A DNA stretch of 64,000 nt from 0-14-3-00-41-53 sp041500225 (GTDB taxonomy: Bacteria; Nitrospirota; Thermodesulfovibrionia; Thermodesulfovibrionales; SM23-35), in assembly GCA_041500225.1 (NCBI GenBank), contig JBGQLV010000005.1, positions 12,950-76,949 of the forward strand, written 5' to 3'. The translations under genes and the position numbers were made by a program. The stretch's first letter is position 1. Each line of letters opens with the position of its first letter. Shown one piece after another: positions 1 through 6,406 of this stretch. Under the pieces are notes generated by a model. That model did no database searches. It was given only the letters and a program-made list of their open reading frames with translations, and was not told the origin of the DNA.

Positions 1-281
1 TTTAAAGTTGGACAGACCTTTGGTCATTGTCCATAGAAGTATTTATAGGACATACGATTGTAGGAAATTTTACAAGAATCTCGTCTCTTTTTTTATACAA
101 TATTTTAACCAATAATCCTCACTACTCAAATATCCTTCAGATTGTGGATAAGTAGGTGTAAAAAGTAAAATGGGTCCTCGACGATGAGCAAAGACTTCTT
201 TCGCTCACTTTCTTCCTGCTATAATCCTCACTTTGCAATCTGCTATAATGATGAGATTAGAAATTTAAATCGAGAGAAAGT

Positions 282-1223
282 ATGATCGTTAAAAATAGAG
301 AAACGCGTCAGTCCGAAATAGACTCTTTAACTTCCCTATTATCCCTGAACTTATCCGAACAAAAAAAATTCATGATACAGAGGGAATTAAATTATCTCAA
401 ATTGGGGGATCGTGGGGAGAATGATTCAGCTTACTTCCTGGACTTCAATTATGGATCTTCAAAAAATTTGGCTGTTATCCATGATTTGAGATTAGAGTTT
501 GATGGTAAAGTTGCTCAGATAGATCATTTGCTCATTAACAGGTGTTGTGACTTTTTCGTGCTCGAGACTAAGAATTTTTCATACGGACTTAAGATTACAG
601 ATGAAGGAGAATTTCTTGTTTTGGATAAAAATAACAAGTATCATGCAATCGAATCGCCAATCGAGCAGAACAAGAGGCATATATTCTTACTTGAAAAAAT
701 CATTGACAGCATTAATATTTTGCCTACAAGGGTAGGCTTTCTTCAGCTTACTCCTAGATTTTGGAGTTATATCCTTGTTTCCCCAAAATCCAGAATTATA
801 CGTCCCTCGAAAAATCGTTTTGACACAAGCATGGTCATTAAAGGTGATTCATTCACTGTAGCACTCGACAAGAATATTGATAGTCGATCGGTACTCTCTG
901 TAGTGGCGAGTATTAGCAGCTTGATATCCAGTGATACCTTGATGGAAGTGGCACAGAAAATAGCTAAACTACATAAGCCGGCGTCAGCGGACTATAAAAA
1001 GAAATTTAGTATTAGTGAGTCGGGAACGGAAAAGGCTGATTATAAAATGAGGCGGGATGATTCCAGTTCCTTTGGAGAAATATCGAAAAAATATTACTGT
1101 GGAAAATGCGATAAGCCGATATCCCAGAAAGTAGCGTCCTTTTGTTGGCAGAATAAGAACAGATTTGGTGGCAAAGCGTACTGTTTTGATTGTCAAAAAT
1201 TAATTACTCTCCCTACAAAATAA
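282..1223 (+). CDS. NERD (nuclease-related) domain protein with C-terminal zinc ribbon
   Basis: The 313-residue protein has a NERD-type core around residues 45-150. It carries an acidic residue in QIDHLLI (about residue 80) and a downstream E-x-K in FVLETKNF (about 97), the arrangement of restriction-endonuclease-fold nucleases. Residues 270-308 hold two CxxC pairs (YYCGKCDKP and YCFDCQK), a zinc ribbon. The family is assumed to cleave or bind DNA, but its substrate is not known. The start ATG follows a purine-rich GAGAGAAAG. Two TATAAT boxes lie upstream at 220-225 and 244-249. The gene stands alone next to mobile-element debris, so an accessory or defence role is plausible. Domain call is fairly sure; function is inferred. 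Confidence 0.75.
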   Translation: MIVKNRETRQSEIDSLTSLLSLNLSEQKKFMIQRELNYLKLGDRGENDSAYFLDFNYGSSKNLAVIHDLRLEFDGKVAQIDHLLINRCCDFFVLETKNFSYGLKITDEGEFLVLDKNNKYHAIESPIEQNKRHIFLLEKIIDSINILPTRVGFLQLTPRFWSYILVSPKSRIIRPSKNRFDTSMVIKGDSFTVALDKNIDSRSVLSVVASISSLISSDTLMEVAQKIAKLHKPASADYKKKFSISESGTEKADYKMRRDDSSSFGEISKKYYCGKCDKPISQKVASFCWQNKNRFGGKAYCFDCQKLITLPTK

Positions 1224-1239
1224 CTTCCTCCTACCTGCA

Positions 1240-1502
1240 TATGTGCTATAAAAGAACTATGGTAAAGGCAGGAGAGCTTAGTACTTCCTGGGCCTACTGA
1301 GCCCTGACTACAGTCTGTTCCCTGCCTCCTTAAACCATGATAAGTTGATTGGGTGTTTGAGCCCTTGTTACGCAGGAGGATTGGTTTGGAGGCATACCCT
1401 GCCTGATCCTGAAACAGCAGCAGGAGGTAATTTATGGGTAAGCTTTATGTAGGGATAGACATTTCAAAGGACATGAAGACAGGATTAAGGGGACGTTCTT
1501 GA
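1240..1502 (+). mobile_element. Left-end remnant of an IS110-family insertion sequence
   Basis: About 190 bp of structured non-coding DNA precede an ATG at 1434 with a strong GGAGG site. The reading frame starts MGKLYVGIDISKD, the opening of IS110-family DEDD transposases, and is cut off after about 15 codons. In IS110-group elements the region before the transposase gene encodes the bridge RNA that specifies target and donor. This stretch, with repeated CCTGCCT and AGGCAGG blocks able to pair, sits in that position. The rest of the element is gone. The left boundary is approximate. Confidence 0.6.
1434..1502 (+). pseudogene. Truncated IS110 transposase (N-terminal 15 codons)
   Basis: ATG at 1434 lies just downstream of CAGGAGG. 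The frame reads MGKLYVGIDISKDMKT and then runs into unrelated sequence with a stop at 1500-1502. YVGIDISKD contains the first catalytic Asp of the DEDD domain. Everything after it has been replaced by the inverted-repeat element that begins near 1489. The fragment cannot be functional. Confidence 0.65.
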
Positions 1503-1564
1503 TTAATTCAACTTGTTCTCATTTATATTTTATCAAGTAAGTTCAAGAAATAAAGAATGTCCCC
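1489..1564. repeat. Small element with GGGGAC...GTCCCC terminal inverted repeats
   Basis: The 76-bp segment starts GGGGACGTTCTT and ends AAGAATGTCCCC. The arms match at 11 of 12 terminal positions and more loosely for about 25 bp. It interrupts the IS110 remnant. The ends resemble those around REP-associated tyrosine transposases, but no transposase is present here. Confidence 0.55.
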
Positions 1565-1781
1565 AAAGTTGTCCCCGGATGAGAGAAGATCGATAGGCTT
1601 AGACGGCGTTTTAATAGAGGACGCCGAACGCGCTGCATCTTTGCAAGCAAAATTCTTCGAAATCGTGGCTTAGAATGAACCAGAATCGTAGCCCTCTGTA
1701 TGCGCCGGAAAAAACGCATAACTATGCACCTGACGAAAAAATTATTTATCCCCTATTTTGAGTGTCAGCATAAAAAACCTA

Positions 1782-1810
1782 TTGACAAAACATTACAAGG
1801 TAATTATATT
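1782..1810 (+). promoter_or_regulatory. Sigma-70 type promoter of the BrnTA remnant
   Basis: TTGACA (1782-1787) and TATATT (1805-1810) are separated by 17 bp. The predicted transcription start falls at or next to the ATG at 1817, so the transcript would be leaderless. Confidence 0.6.
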
Positions 1811-1816
1811 GTAAAT

Positions 1817-1978
1817 ATGGCAAACATATCATTTGAATGGGACGAGGGAAAGAGAGCTCTAAACAAAAAGAAACACGGTGTTTGTCATTGTTATCGAAAG
1901 AATGATGAAGTAATAAGAATTATATCCGTTCGTAAAGCAACCCGTTCAGAACAGAAACAATATTGGGAAAGGTGGTGA
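1817..1978 (+). pseudogene. brnT: BrnT-like toxin with internal deletion
   Basis: From the ATG at 1817 the frame reads an N-terminal BrnT signature (FEWDEGKRALNKKKHG) and then jumps to the family's C-terminal strand (VIRIISVRKATRSE). BrnT toxins are RelE-fold ribonucleases of about 90 residues. This product would have 53, so roughly 35-40 residues of the central sheet are missing, apparently by an in-frame deletion. It lies 3 nt before an intact BrnA-like antitoxin. A longer reading frame starting at 1700 exists but its first part is not BrnT-like. Probably a dead toxin. Confidence 0.7.
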
Positions 1979-1981
1979 AAA

Positions 1982-2197
1982 ATGAGAAAAGAATACGATT
2001 TTTCTAAAGCAAAAAAAAATCCTTACGCTAGTCGTCTTAAACGACAGGTTACAATCCGACTTGATGAGGAAACAATTAAGTATTTCAAAAAACTTTCGGA
2101 AGAAGCAGAAATACCATATCAAACCCTGATTAATCTCTATTTGCGTGATTGTGCAGCTTCAAGTCGCAGGCTTTCTTTACAATGGAAAGTGGCTTAA
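1982..2197 (+). CDS. brnA: BrnA-like ribbon-helix-helix antitoxin
   Basis: The 71-residue protein contains RQVTIRLDEETIKYFKKLSE (residues 20-39), a ribbon-helix-helix DNA-binding segment, followed by the IPYQTLINLYLRDC helix typical of BrnA antitoxins. BrnA normally neutralises BrnT and represses the shared promoter. It sits 3 nt after the toxin remnant and looks intact, with a GGTGGTGAAA site before the ATG. With the toxin deleted it may act only as a DNA-binding protein or be a relic. Confidence 0.75.
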   Translation: MRKEYDFSKAKKNPYASRLKRQVTIRLDEETIKYFKKLSEEAEIPYQTLINLYLRDCAASSRRLSLQWKVA

Positions 2198-2293
2198 TAA
2201 AAAATGCCTAACATGGCGCTGCACCAGATCGCGGCTTGACAGCCGCTCCCTGTGAGCTTGTAGGGGATAATCAAAAGTGACCTTAAAAGGATA

Positions 2294-3316
2294 ATGGACA
2301 AAAATTATCATATGATTAACAGAAGGGAGTTTATGATAGCGGCCGCAGGAGGTATTCTTTCTGCTGCGGTTGGAGGAGATGGGGGGAGAACGGTTATGGC
2401 AAAACAATTAAATGTGAATCCGAAGGGTATAAAAACTAAGGTCTCACTTGTTAAGACCTCAGACAGGGAAACAGGCGTTAAGAAAGTTATCGAGCTTCTT
2501 GGCATAAACCCTGTAAAAGGGAAGGATGTGCTGCTAAAGCCAAACTTTAATACAGCAGACCCATTCCCCGGTTCTACCCACAATGACACCCTTACTGATT
2601 TGATATTACACCTGAAAAATATGGGGGCTAAAAGTATTACCATTGGCGAAAGAAGCGGTCCTCCTGATACTCATAGTGTTCTAAAAGAAAAAGGTATATA
2701 TGACCTTAGTAAGAAGCTCGGCGTAGGACTGATAAACTTTGAAGAATTACCGCCGGATGGTTGGATAAGGATAAGACCTGAAAAGAGCCACTGGAGAGAT
2801 GGCTTTGACGTAGCCAAACCTGTCCTTGATTCAAAATGTATTATTACAACTTGCTGCCTGAAGACCCATGGTTATGGAGGGGTATTTACAATGTCTCTCA
2901 AGCTGTCTGTGGGGATTACCCATAAGAAAAATATGAGAGAGCTCCATACGTCGTTCTTCAGTATGAGGAAGATGACAGCTGAGATAAATCAGGCATATAC
3001 CCCATCATTGATACTTCTTGATGGTATAGAGGCATTTGTGGATGGAGGTCCAGCGAAAGGGACTAAGAAGAAAGGCAATGTAATGATTGCCGGGACTGAC
3101 AGGATTGCAATAGATGCAGTTGGACTGGCTGTCTTGAAGGAACTCGGCAGCAACAAAGACATCATGGGGAGGAAGATCTTTGAGCAGGAACAGATAGCGA
3201 GAGCAGTTGAGTTAGGGCTCGGCATAACCAATCCTGCAGAGATAGAGATAATAACTGATGATGGAGAGAGCAAAAAATATGCGGAGAAGTTAACAGGGAT
3301 ACTGTTAAATGGGTAA
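2294..3316 (+). CDS. TAT-exported DUF362 family protein
   Basis: The 340-residue protein begins with a twin-arginine signal (INRREFM followed by an Ala/Gly-rich segment, residues 7-35), so it is probably exported folded. The mature part is a DUF362 domain: VLLKPNFN near 77-84, CCLKTHGYGG near 190-199, LILLDGIEAFVDGGPAKGT near 237-255. DUF362 proteins often accompany iron-sulfur proteins, but no reaction is established. No ferredoxin-type CxxCxxC is seen here. Start could also be the in-frame ATG at 2312, right before the twin-Arg motif. The next gene, a VorB-like subunit, is 150 bp downstream with its own -10 box. Confidence 0.75.
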   Translation: MDKNYHMINRREFMIAAAGGILSAAVGGDGGRTVMAKQLNVNPKGIKTKVSLVKTSDRETGVKKVIELLGINPVKGKDVLLKPNFNTADPFPGSTHNDTLTDLILHLKNMGAKSITIGERSGPPDTHSVLKEKGIYDLSKKLGVGLINFEELPPDGWIRIRPEKSHWRDGFDVAKPVLDSKCIITTCCLKTHGYGGVFTMSLKLSVGITHKKNMRELHTSFFSMRKMTAEINQAYTPSLILLDGIEAFVDGGPAKGTKKKGNVMIAGTDRIAIDAVGLAVLKELGSNKDIMGRKIFEQEQIARAVELGLGITNPAEIEIITDDGESKKYAEKLTGILLNG

Positions 3317-3386
3317 TAACAATAGTTGTAATTTAATGCAAGCGGTAGGTTAACCCCCCAAATGTATTTGCATTAAAAGACGCCAG

Positions 3387-3424
3387 GCACATATGCCTGA
3401 CGTAAATTGCATTTTTCGGGTTAA
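3387..3424 (-). repeat. 38-bp dispersed repeat with terminator-like hairpin
   Basis: Read on the minus strand this begins TTAACCCGAAAAATGCA and matches 34526-34563 at 33 of 38 positions. It overlaps a near-perfect hairpin, CGCCAGGCA/TGCCTGACG, around 3380-3402, which may end transcription of the DUF362 gene. The adjoining sequence TAATTTAATGCAA (about 3331-3343) resembles the right tip of the large hairpin repeat at 34025-34235. Confidence 0.5.
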
Positions 3425-3452
3425 CCATTTAACAGCTTTATGATTTTTGTGG

Positions 3453-3458
3453 TATAAT
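3453..3458 (+). promoter_or_regulatory. -10 box immediately before the VorB-like gene
   Basis: A perfect TATAAT ends 8 nt before the GTG at 3467. No Shine-Dalgarno sequence fits between them and the -35 region is weak. This points to a leaderless transcript. Confidence 0.45.
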
Positions 3459-3466
3459 TTTCAGGC

Positions 3467-4537
3467 GTGAATAAAAAAATTCTTATGAGAGGCAATGAGG
3501 TGATAGCTGAGGCTGCAATTCAGGCAGGTTGTCGCTTCTATGCAGGATACCCGATAACTCCCCAGAATGAGATACCTGAGTATATGTCGTGGAGGATGCC
3601 TGAGGTTGACGGCGTTTTTATCCAGGCTGAAAGCGAACTCGCTGCAATAAATATGGTCTATGGGGCTTCTGCTGCCGGTGTGAGGGCCATGACCTCATCA
3701 AGCAGTCCTGGAATAAGTCTAAAACAAGAGACGATATCATACCTTGCAGGAGCAGAACTCCCTGCTTTGATAGTCAATATACAGAGGGGCGGCCCTGGAC
3801 TCGGTAATATCTCGGGTAGTCAGGCAGATTATTTTCAGGCAGTTAAGGGCGGGGGACACGGGGACTATAAACTACTTGTATATGCCCCTTATAACCTTCA
3901 GGAGATGTGGGATCTTACGGTGCTCGCATTTGATAAGGCAGACGAATATAGAAATCCTGTAATGATACTCGGAGATGGTGTTATTGGCCAGATGATGGAA
4001 CCTTTTTATCCAAAACCATATATGAGGCCGGAGCTTCCTGAGAAAGATTGGGTACTCGATGGATGTAAAGGCAGGGAACCACGGGTAATAAAATCCCTTT
4101 ATATGGGAGAGGGTGAACTCGAAATGAGAAACAATATACTCCAGAAAAAATATAGAATGATGAAGGATAAAGAGGTGAGCTTTGAGAGCTATTATACTGA
4201 GGATTCTGAGATTATAATTGTTGCATTCGGAATTGCTGCAAGGATTGCACTTTCTTCTGTAAGGAAACTCAGGCGCGAAGGATTTAAAATAGGCCTGTTC
4301 AGGCCGATTACACTCTTTCCATTTCCTGAAAAAGAACTCTTTATGCTTTCCAGGGAAAGCAGGCGGTTTATTACAATAGAGATGAATGCCGGCCAGATGG
4401 TGGAGGATGTAAGGCTCTCCGTTAATGGTATATCAGAGGTGCTTTTTTATGGAAGACCTGGCGGTACTATCATAACTCCTGAAGAGGTTCAGGAAAAGAT
4501 ACTGCAGTTATTTAATCACCAGCCTTATTTAGCATAA
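3467..4537 (+). CDS. vorB: 2-oxoacid:ferredoxin oxidoreductase subunit (VorB/KorA type)
   Basis: The 356-residue protein has the pyrimidine-binding domain of the oxoacid:acceptor oxidoreductase family (YAGYPITPQNEIPEY near 25-39, QAESELAAINMVYGASAAG near 53-71, QRGGPGLGN near 107-115) and a C-terminal domain II with the VAFGIAARIALSSVRKLR segment. Such subunits work with TPP-binding and gamma subunits to decarboxylate 2-oxoacids to acyl-CoA and reduce ferredoxin. Neither partner gene is adjacent. The next coding sequence is a tiny basic protein on the other strand. It must pair with subunits encoded elsewhere or be an orphan. Substrate (branched-chain versus 2-oxoglutarate) cannot be told here. 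Start is GTG with no clear ribosome-binding site. Confidence 0.8.
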   Translation: MNKKILMRGNEVIAEAAIQAGCRFYAGYPITPQNEIPEYMSWRMPEVDGVFIQAESELAAINMVYGASAAGVRAMTSSSSPGISLKQETISYLAGAELPALIVNIQRGGPGLGNISGSQADYFQAVKGGGHGDYKLLVYAPYNLQEMWDLTVLAFDKADEYRNPVMILGDGVIGQMMEPFYPKPYMRPELPEKDWVLDGCKGREPRVIKSLYMGEGELEMRNNILQKKYRMMKDKEVSFESYYTEDSEIIIVAFGIAARIALSSVRKLRREGFKIGLFRPITLFPFPEKELFMLSRESRRFITIEMNAGQMVEDVRLSVNGISEVLFYGRPGGTIITPEEVQEKILQLFNHQPYLA

Positions 4538-4655
4538 ACAAATCTTACCTTTTAAGATATATAAGGTTCTGTGAGGAGAGAATTTATTCTTATAATGCTA
4601 CTGGAACTTGTCAAGAGACTAAAAAGCAAATTCTTATTGATAAATTTTAATTGAT

Positions 4656-4823
4656 TTAATCCTGTTGTTCTTTATCTTTGTTCTCTGAATCTGTTATTTC
4701 AGTATCCTGTTTGGGACTGCCGTCTTTATTAAAACGTCGTTGTCTTTTTTCTTCCTGTTTTTTCTGTCGTGAAAGTTCTTTTCTTCTCTTGTCACTTTTA
4801 AATGCTCTAGCATGTTTTGGCAA
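4656..4823 (-). CDS. Small basic Lys/Arg/Glu-rich protein
   Basis: A 55-residue frame starts at TTG (4823-4821) with a good GGAGG site 5 nt upstream, and reads MPKHARAFKSDKRRKEL and then a run of Lys, Arg, Gln and Glu. It ends in an acidic tail. Short proteins beginning this way occur in several anaerobic lineages (recalled, not searched). The charge pattern suggests RNA or ribosome binding, but no function is known. The TTG start and small size make it easy to miss. The ribosome-binding site and clean termination favour a real gene. Confidence 0.6.
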   Translation of the reverse strand: MPKHARAFKSDKRRKELSRQKKQEEKRQRRFNKDGSPKQDTEITDSENKDKEQQD

Positions 4824-4973
4824 TGTAACCTCCTTGGTTTTATAAATATAATTATATCATGGAGGAAAGGAAGAAAGCTAAATCCCTTGCCATAAATCCT
4901 AACGGGGTTTACTTTTTATTGTTAAATATGTTAAATTATTACTGAAGTTTCAGAAGTTTTTGTATCTGACAAG

Positions 4974-5006
4974 GCCACAAGGACTTTTAGCTTTGTGGCT
5001 TTTTTT
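4974..5006 (+). terminator. Rho-independent terminator in the csp upstream region
   Basis: GCCACAA (4974-4980) pairs with TTGTGGC (4993-4999) and is followed by a run of seven T. It stands 54 nt before the cold-shock gene. It therefore ends either a short upstream RNA (possible promoter around 4915-4940) or acts as an attenuator in the csp leader. Confidence 0.55.
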
Positions 5007-5059
5007 ATTAGTGATAAGGTTATTCTGAGACTTTAGTTTTTAAGTAAGGAGGTAAAAAG

Positions 5060-5260
5060 ATGGCTACAGGCACAATTAAATGGTTCAATGAAGCCAAAGG
5101 TTTTGGATTTATCACAAGTGAAGATGGCGGAGATGTTTTTGTTCACTATTCGTCTATTTCCGGCAATGGATTCAAATCTCTTGCCGAAGGTGATAAAGTC
5201 AGCTTTGATATTGAAAAGGGCCCAAAAGGTCCCAAGGCAATCAATGTAACTAAACTTTAA
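5060..5260 (+). CDS. csp: CspA-family cold-shock protein
   Basis: The 66-residue protein is a single cold-shock domain of standard length. It has both RNA-binding motifs, KGFGFIT (RNP1, residues 13-19) and VFVHYS (RNP2, 26-31), preceded by GTIKWFNEA. It binds single-stranded nucleic acids and acts as an RNA chaperone in the cytoplasm. An AAGGAGG site lies 8 nt before the ATG. A strong terminator follows. A second cold-shock domain is fused to an HPF-like protein at 34719. Confidence 0.95.
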   Translation: MATGTIKWFNEAKGFGFITSEDGGDVFVHYSSISGNGFKSLAEGDKVSFDIEKGPKGPKAINVTKL

Positions 5261-5268
5261 TTAACTGC

Positions 5269-5298
5269 AAAAGTCCCCCTCTTAGCAGGGGGGCTTTT
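5269..5298 (+). terminator. Rho-independent terminator after csp
   Basis: AAAAGTCCCCCT and AGGGGGGCTTTT form a strong stem with a 6-nt loop and a T run, directly after the cold-shock gene. Confidence 0.85.
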
Positions 5299-5314
5299 AT
5301 ATTTAAAAGGTAAA

Positions 5315-5701
5315 ATGGCACACAAACAAAATTATGTGGAAAGAATGGAACTTAGCAAACAACGCAGACTCGAAGCTGGGTTGGTTTCCGATCGCTTTCC
5401 TGAAGTTTCAGGCATGGTGATTCATATGACATACTATTATAAAGGGGTTAATCCGGTTCAAATGGTGCGCGTTATTAATGTATTCCCCACTGGTTATGCT
5501 TATTTTAATATGGACTGCCTGATAAAAGGCTGTGTTAACGGCGGTTATGATTTTACTTCTGTGATTACTAATATGATTAAAAGCCGTAAGAAGATGGGAA
5601 AGGGAAAACTTGTTTGCAACGGAAAAAATGATGACCTTACCTCTAACCATGCAAGTATTGCATACGAAATCAGTATTCAATATAACAAACAGTCTAAATA
5701 G
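5315..5701 (+). CDS. Hypothetical protein, 128 residues
   Basis: Not recognised. The N-terminus is basic (MAHKQNYVERMELSKQRR). The middle is rich in aromatic residues and contains MTYYYKGVNPVQMVRVINVF. Two Cys lie in DCLIKGC, with one more near the C-terminus. There is no signal peptide or membrane helix, so it is probably cytoplasmic. It follows the csp terminator, with AAAAGG before the ATG, and ends 2 nt from the convergent macrodomain gene. Codon use looks like its neighbours and the frame is open throughout, which supports a real gene. Confidence 0.6.
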   Translation: MAHKQNYVERMELSKQRRLEAGLVSDRFPEVSGMVIHMTYYYKGVNPVQMVRVINVFPTGYAYFNMDCLIKGCVNGGYDFTSVITNMIKSRKKMGKGKLVCNGKNDDLTSNHASIAYEISIQYNKQSK

Positions 5702-5703
5702 TT

Positions 5704-6246
5704 CTAACTGATCTTATCAAACTCCTTTCTAAAGTAACCTGCTGTAAGTTTATCATACACACAGAATTCAATCACTTCAAGACTGTTCTTCGGATCTTTC
5801 TTTATAAAATTCAGAGCCTCCTTGACCAGTATTGCTGCACATCTGTCCTTTGGGAATCCAAAAATACCAGAGCTTATAGCAGGTATGGAGATACTCTTTA
5901 ATCCCTTTTCTGATGCAAGTAACAGGCTGCTCAGAACAGCATTTTTTAGTTTATTATCTTCATCTCCTTCTCCCATTCTTGGACCGACTGCATGGATGAC
6001 GAATTTTGCGGGAAGCTTACCTGCGCCTGTAATAGCTGCTGTGCCAACTGGTGTAAAACCTATTTTATTGCTCTCTTCTTGTATAACCTGTCCGCCCTTT
6101 CTTACAATTGCACCTGCAACTCCACCACCGTGCTGAAGGTATGAATTGGCTGCATTTACGATTGTATCCACATCTCTGTCTGTGATATCTCCCTGAACGA
6201 GGCGTATGGTTTTTCCATTAATGTTTTTTTTAGAGATAACCTTCAT
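5704..6246 (-). CDS. Macrodomain protein (ADP-ribose binding/hydrolase)
   Basis: The 180-residue protein is a single macrodomain. It has VQGDITDRDVDTIVNAANSY (residues 18-37), the loop HGGGVAGAI (40-48), and ISIPAISSGIFGFP (120-133) that closes over ADP-ribose. Members of the YmdB/MacroD class remove ADP-ribose or deacetylate O-acetyl-ADP-ribose. The Asn-Asn and GGGVAGAI residues needed for catalysis are present. It lies convergent to the preceding gene, with GGGGGTAC upstream of the ATG. Confidence 0.9.
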   Translation of the reverse strand: MKVISKKNINGKTIRLVQGDITDRDVDTIVNAANSYLQHGGGVAGAIVRKGGQVIQEESNKIGFTPVGTAAITGAGKLPAKFVIHAVGPRMGEGDEDNKLKNAVLSSLLLASEKGLKSISIPAISSGIFGFPKDRCAAILVKEALNFIKKDPKNSLEVIEFCVYDKLTAGYFRKEFDKIS

Positions 6247-6406
6247 AAAAGTACCCCCTTTGCTAAATTTCCCTTTGCAAAAGCTTTATATGATAAAATA
6301 TATCATAAAAGTAGTTTGGAGGGTATAAATACCAGCGCTTTACGGAAATCTAACAGGGCTCAAGGCAAGTTATATTAACTCTATCGAGAGGATTTACAGG
6401 AGAAAG

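Noticed and set aside
1..281. Possible coding remnant before the NERD gene
   Set aside because: Short frames on both strands have no convincing homology or starts. Only tandem GCTATAAT boxes are notable.
1565..1699. Short frame ending DGVLIEDAERAASLQAKFFEI before the BrnT remnant
   Set aside because: It looks like the tail of a lost gene, but it is too short to name or to call a feature.
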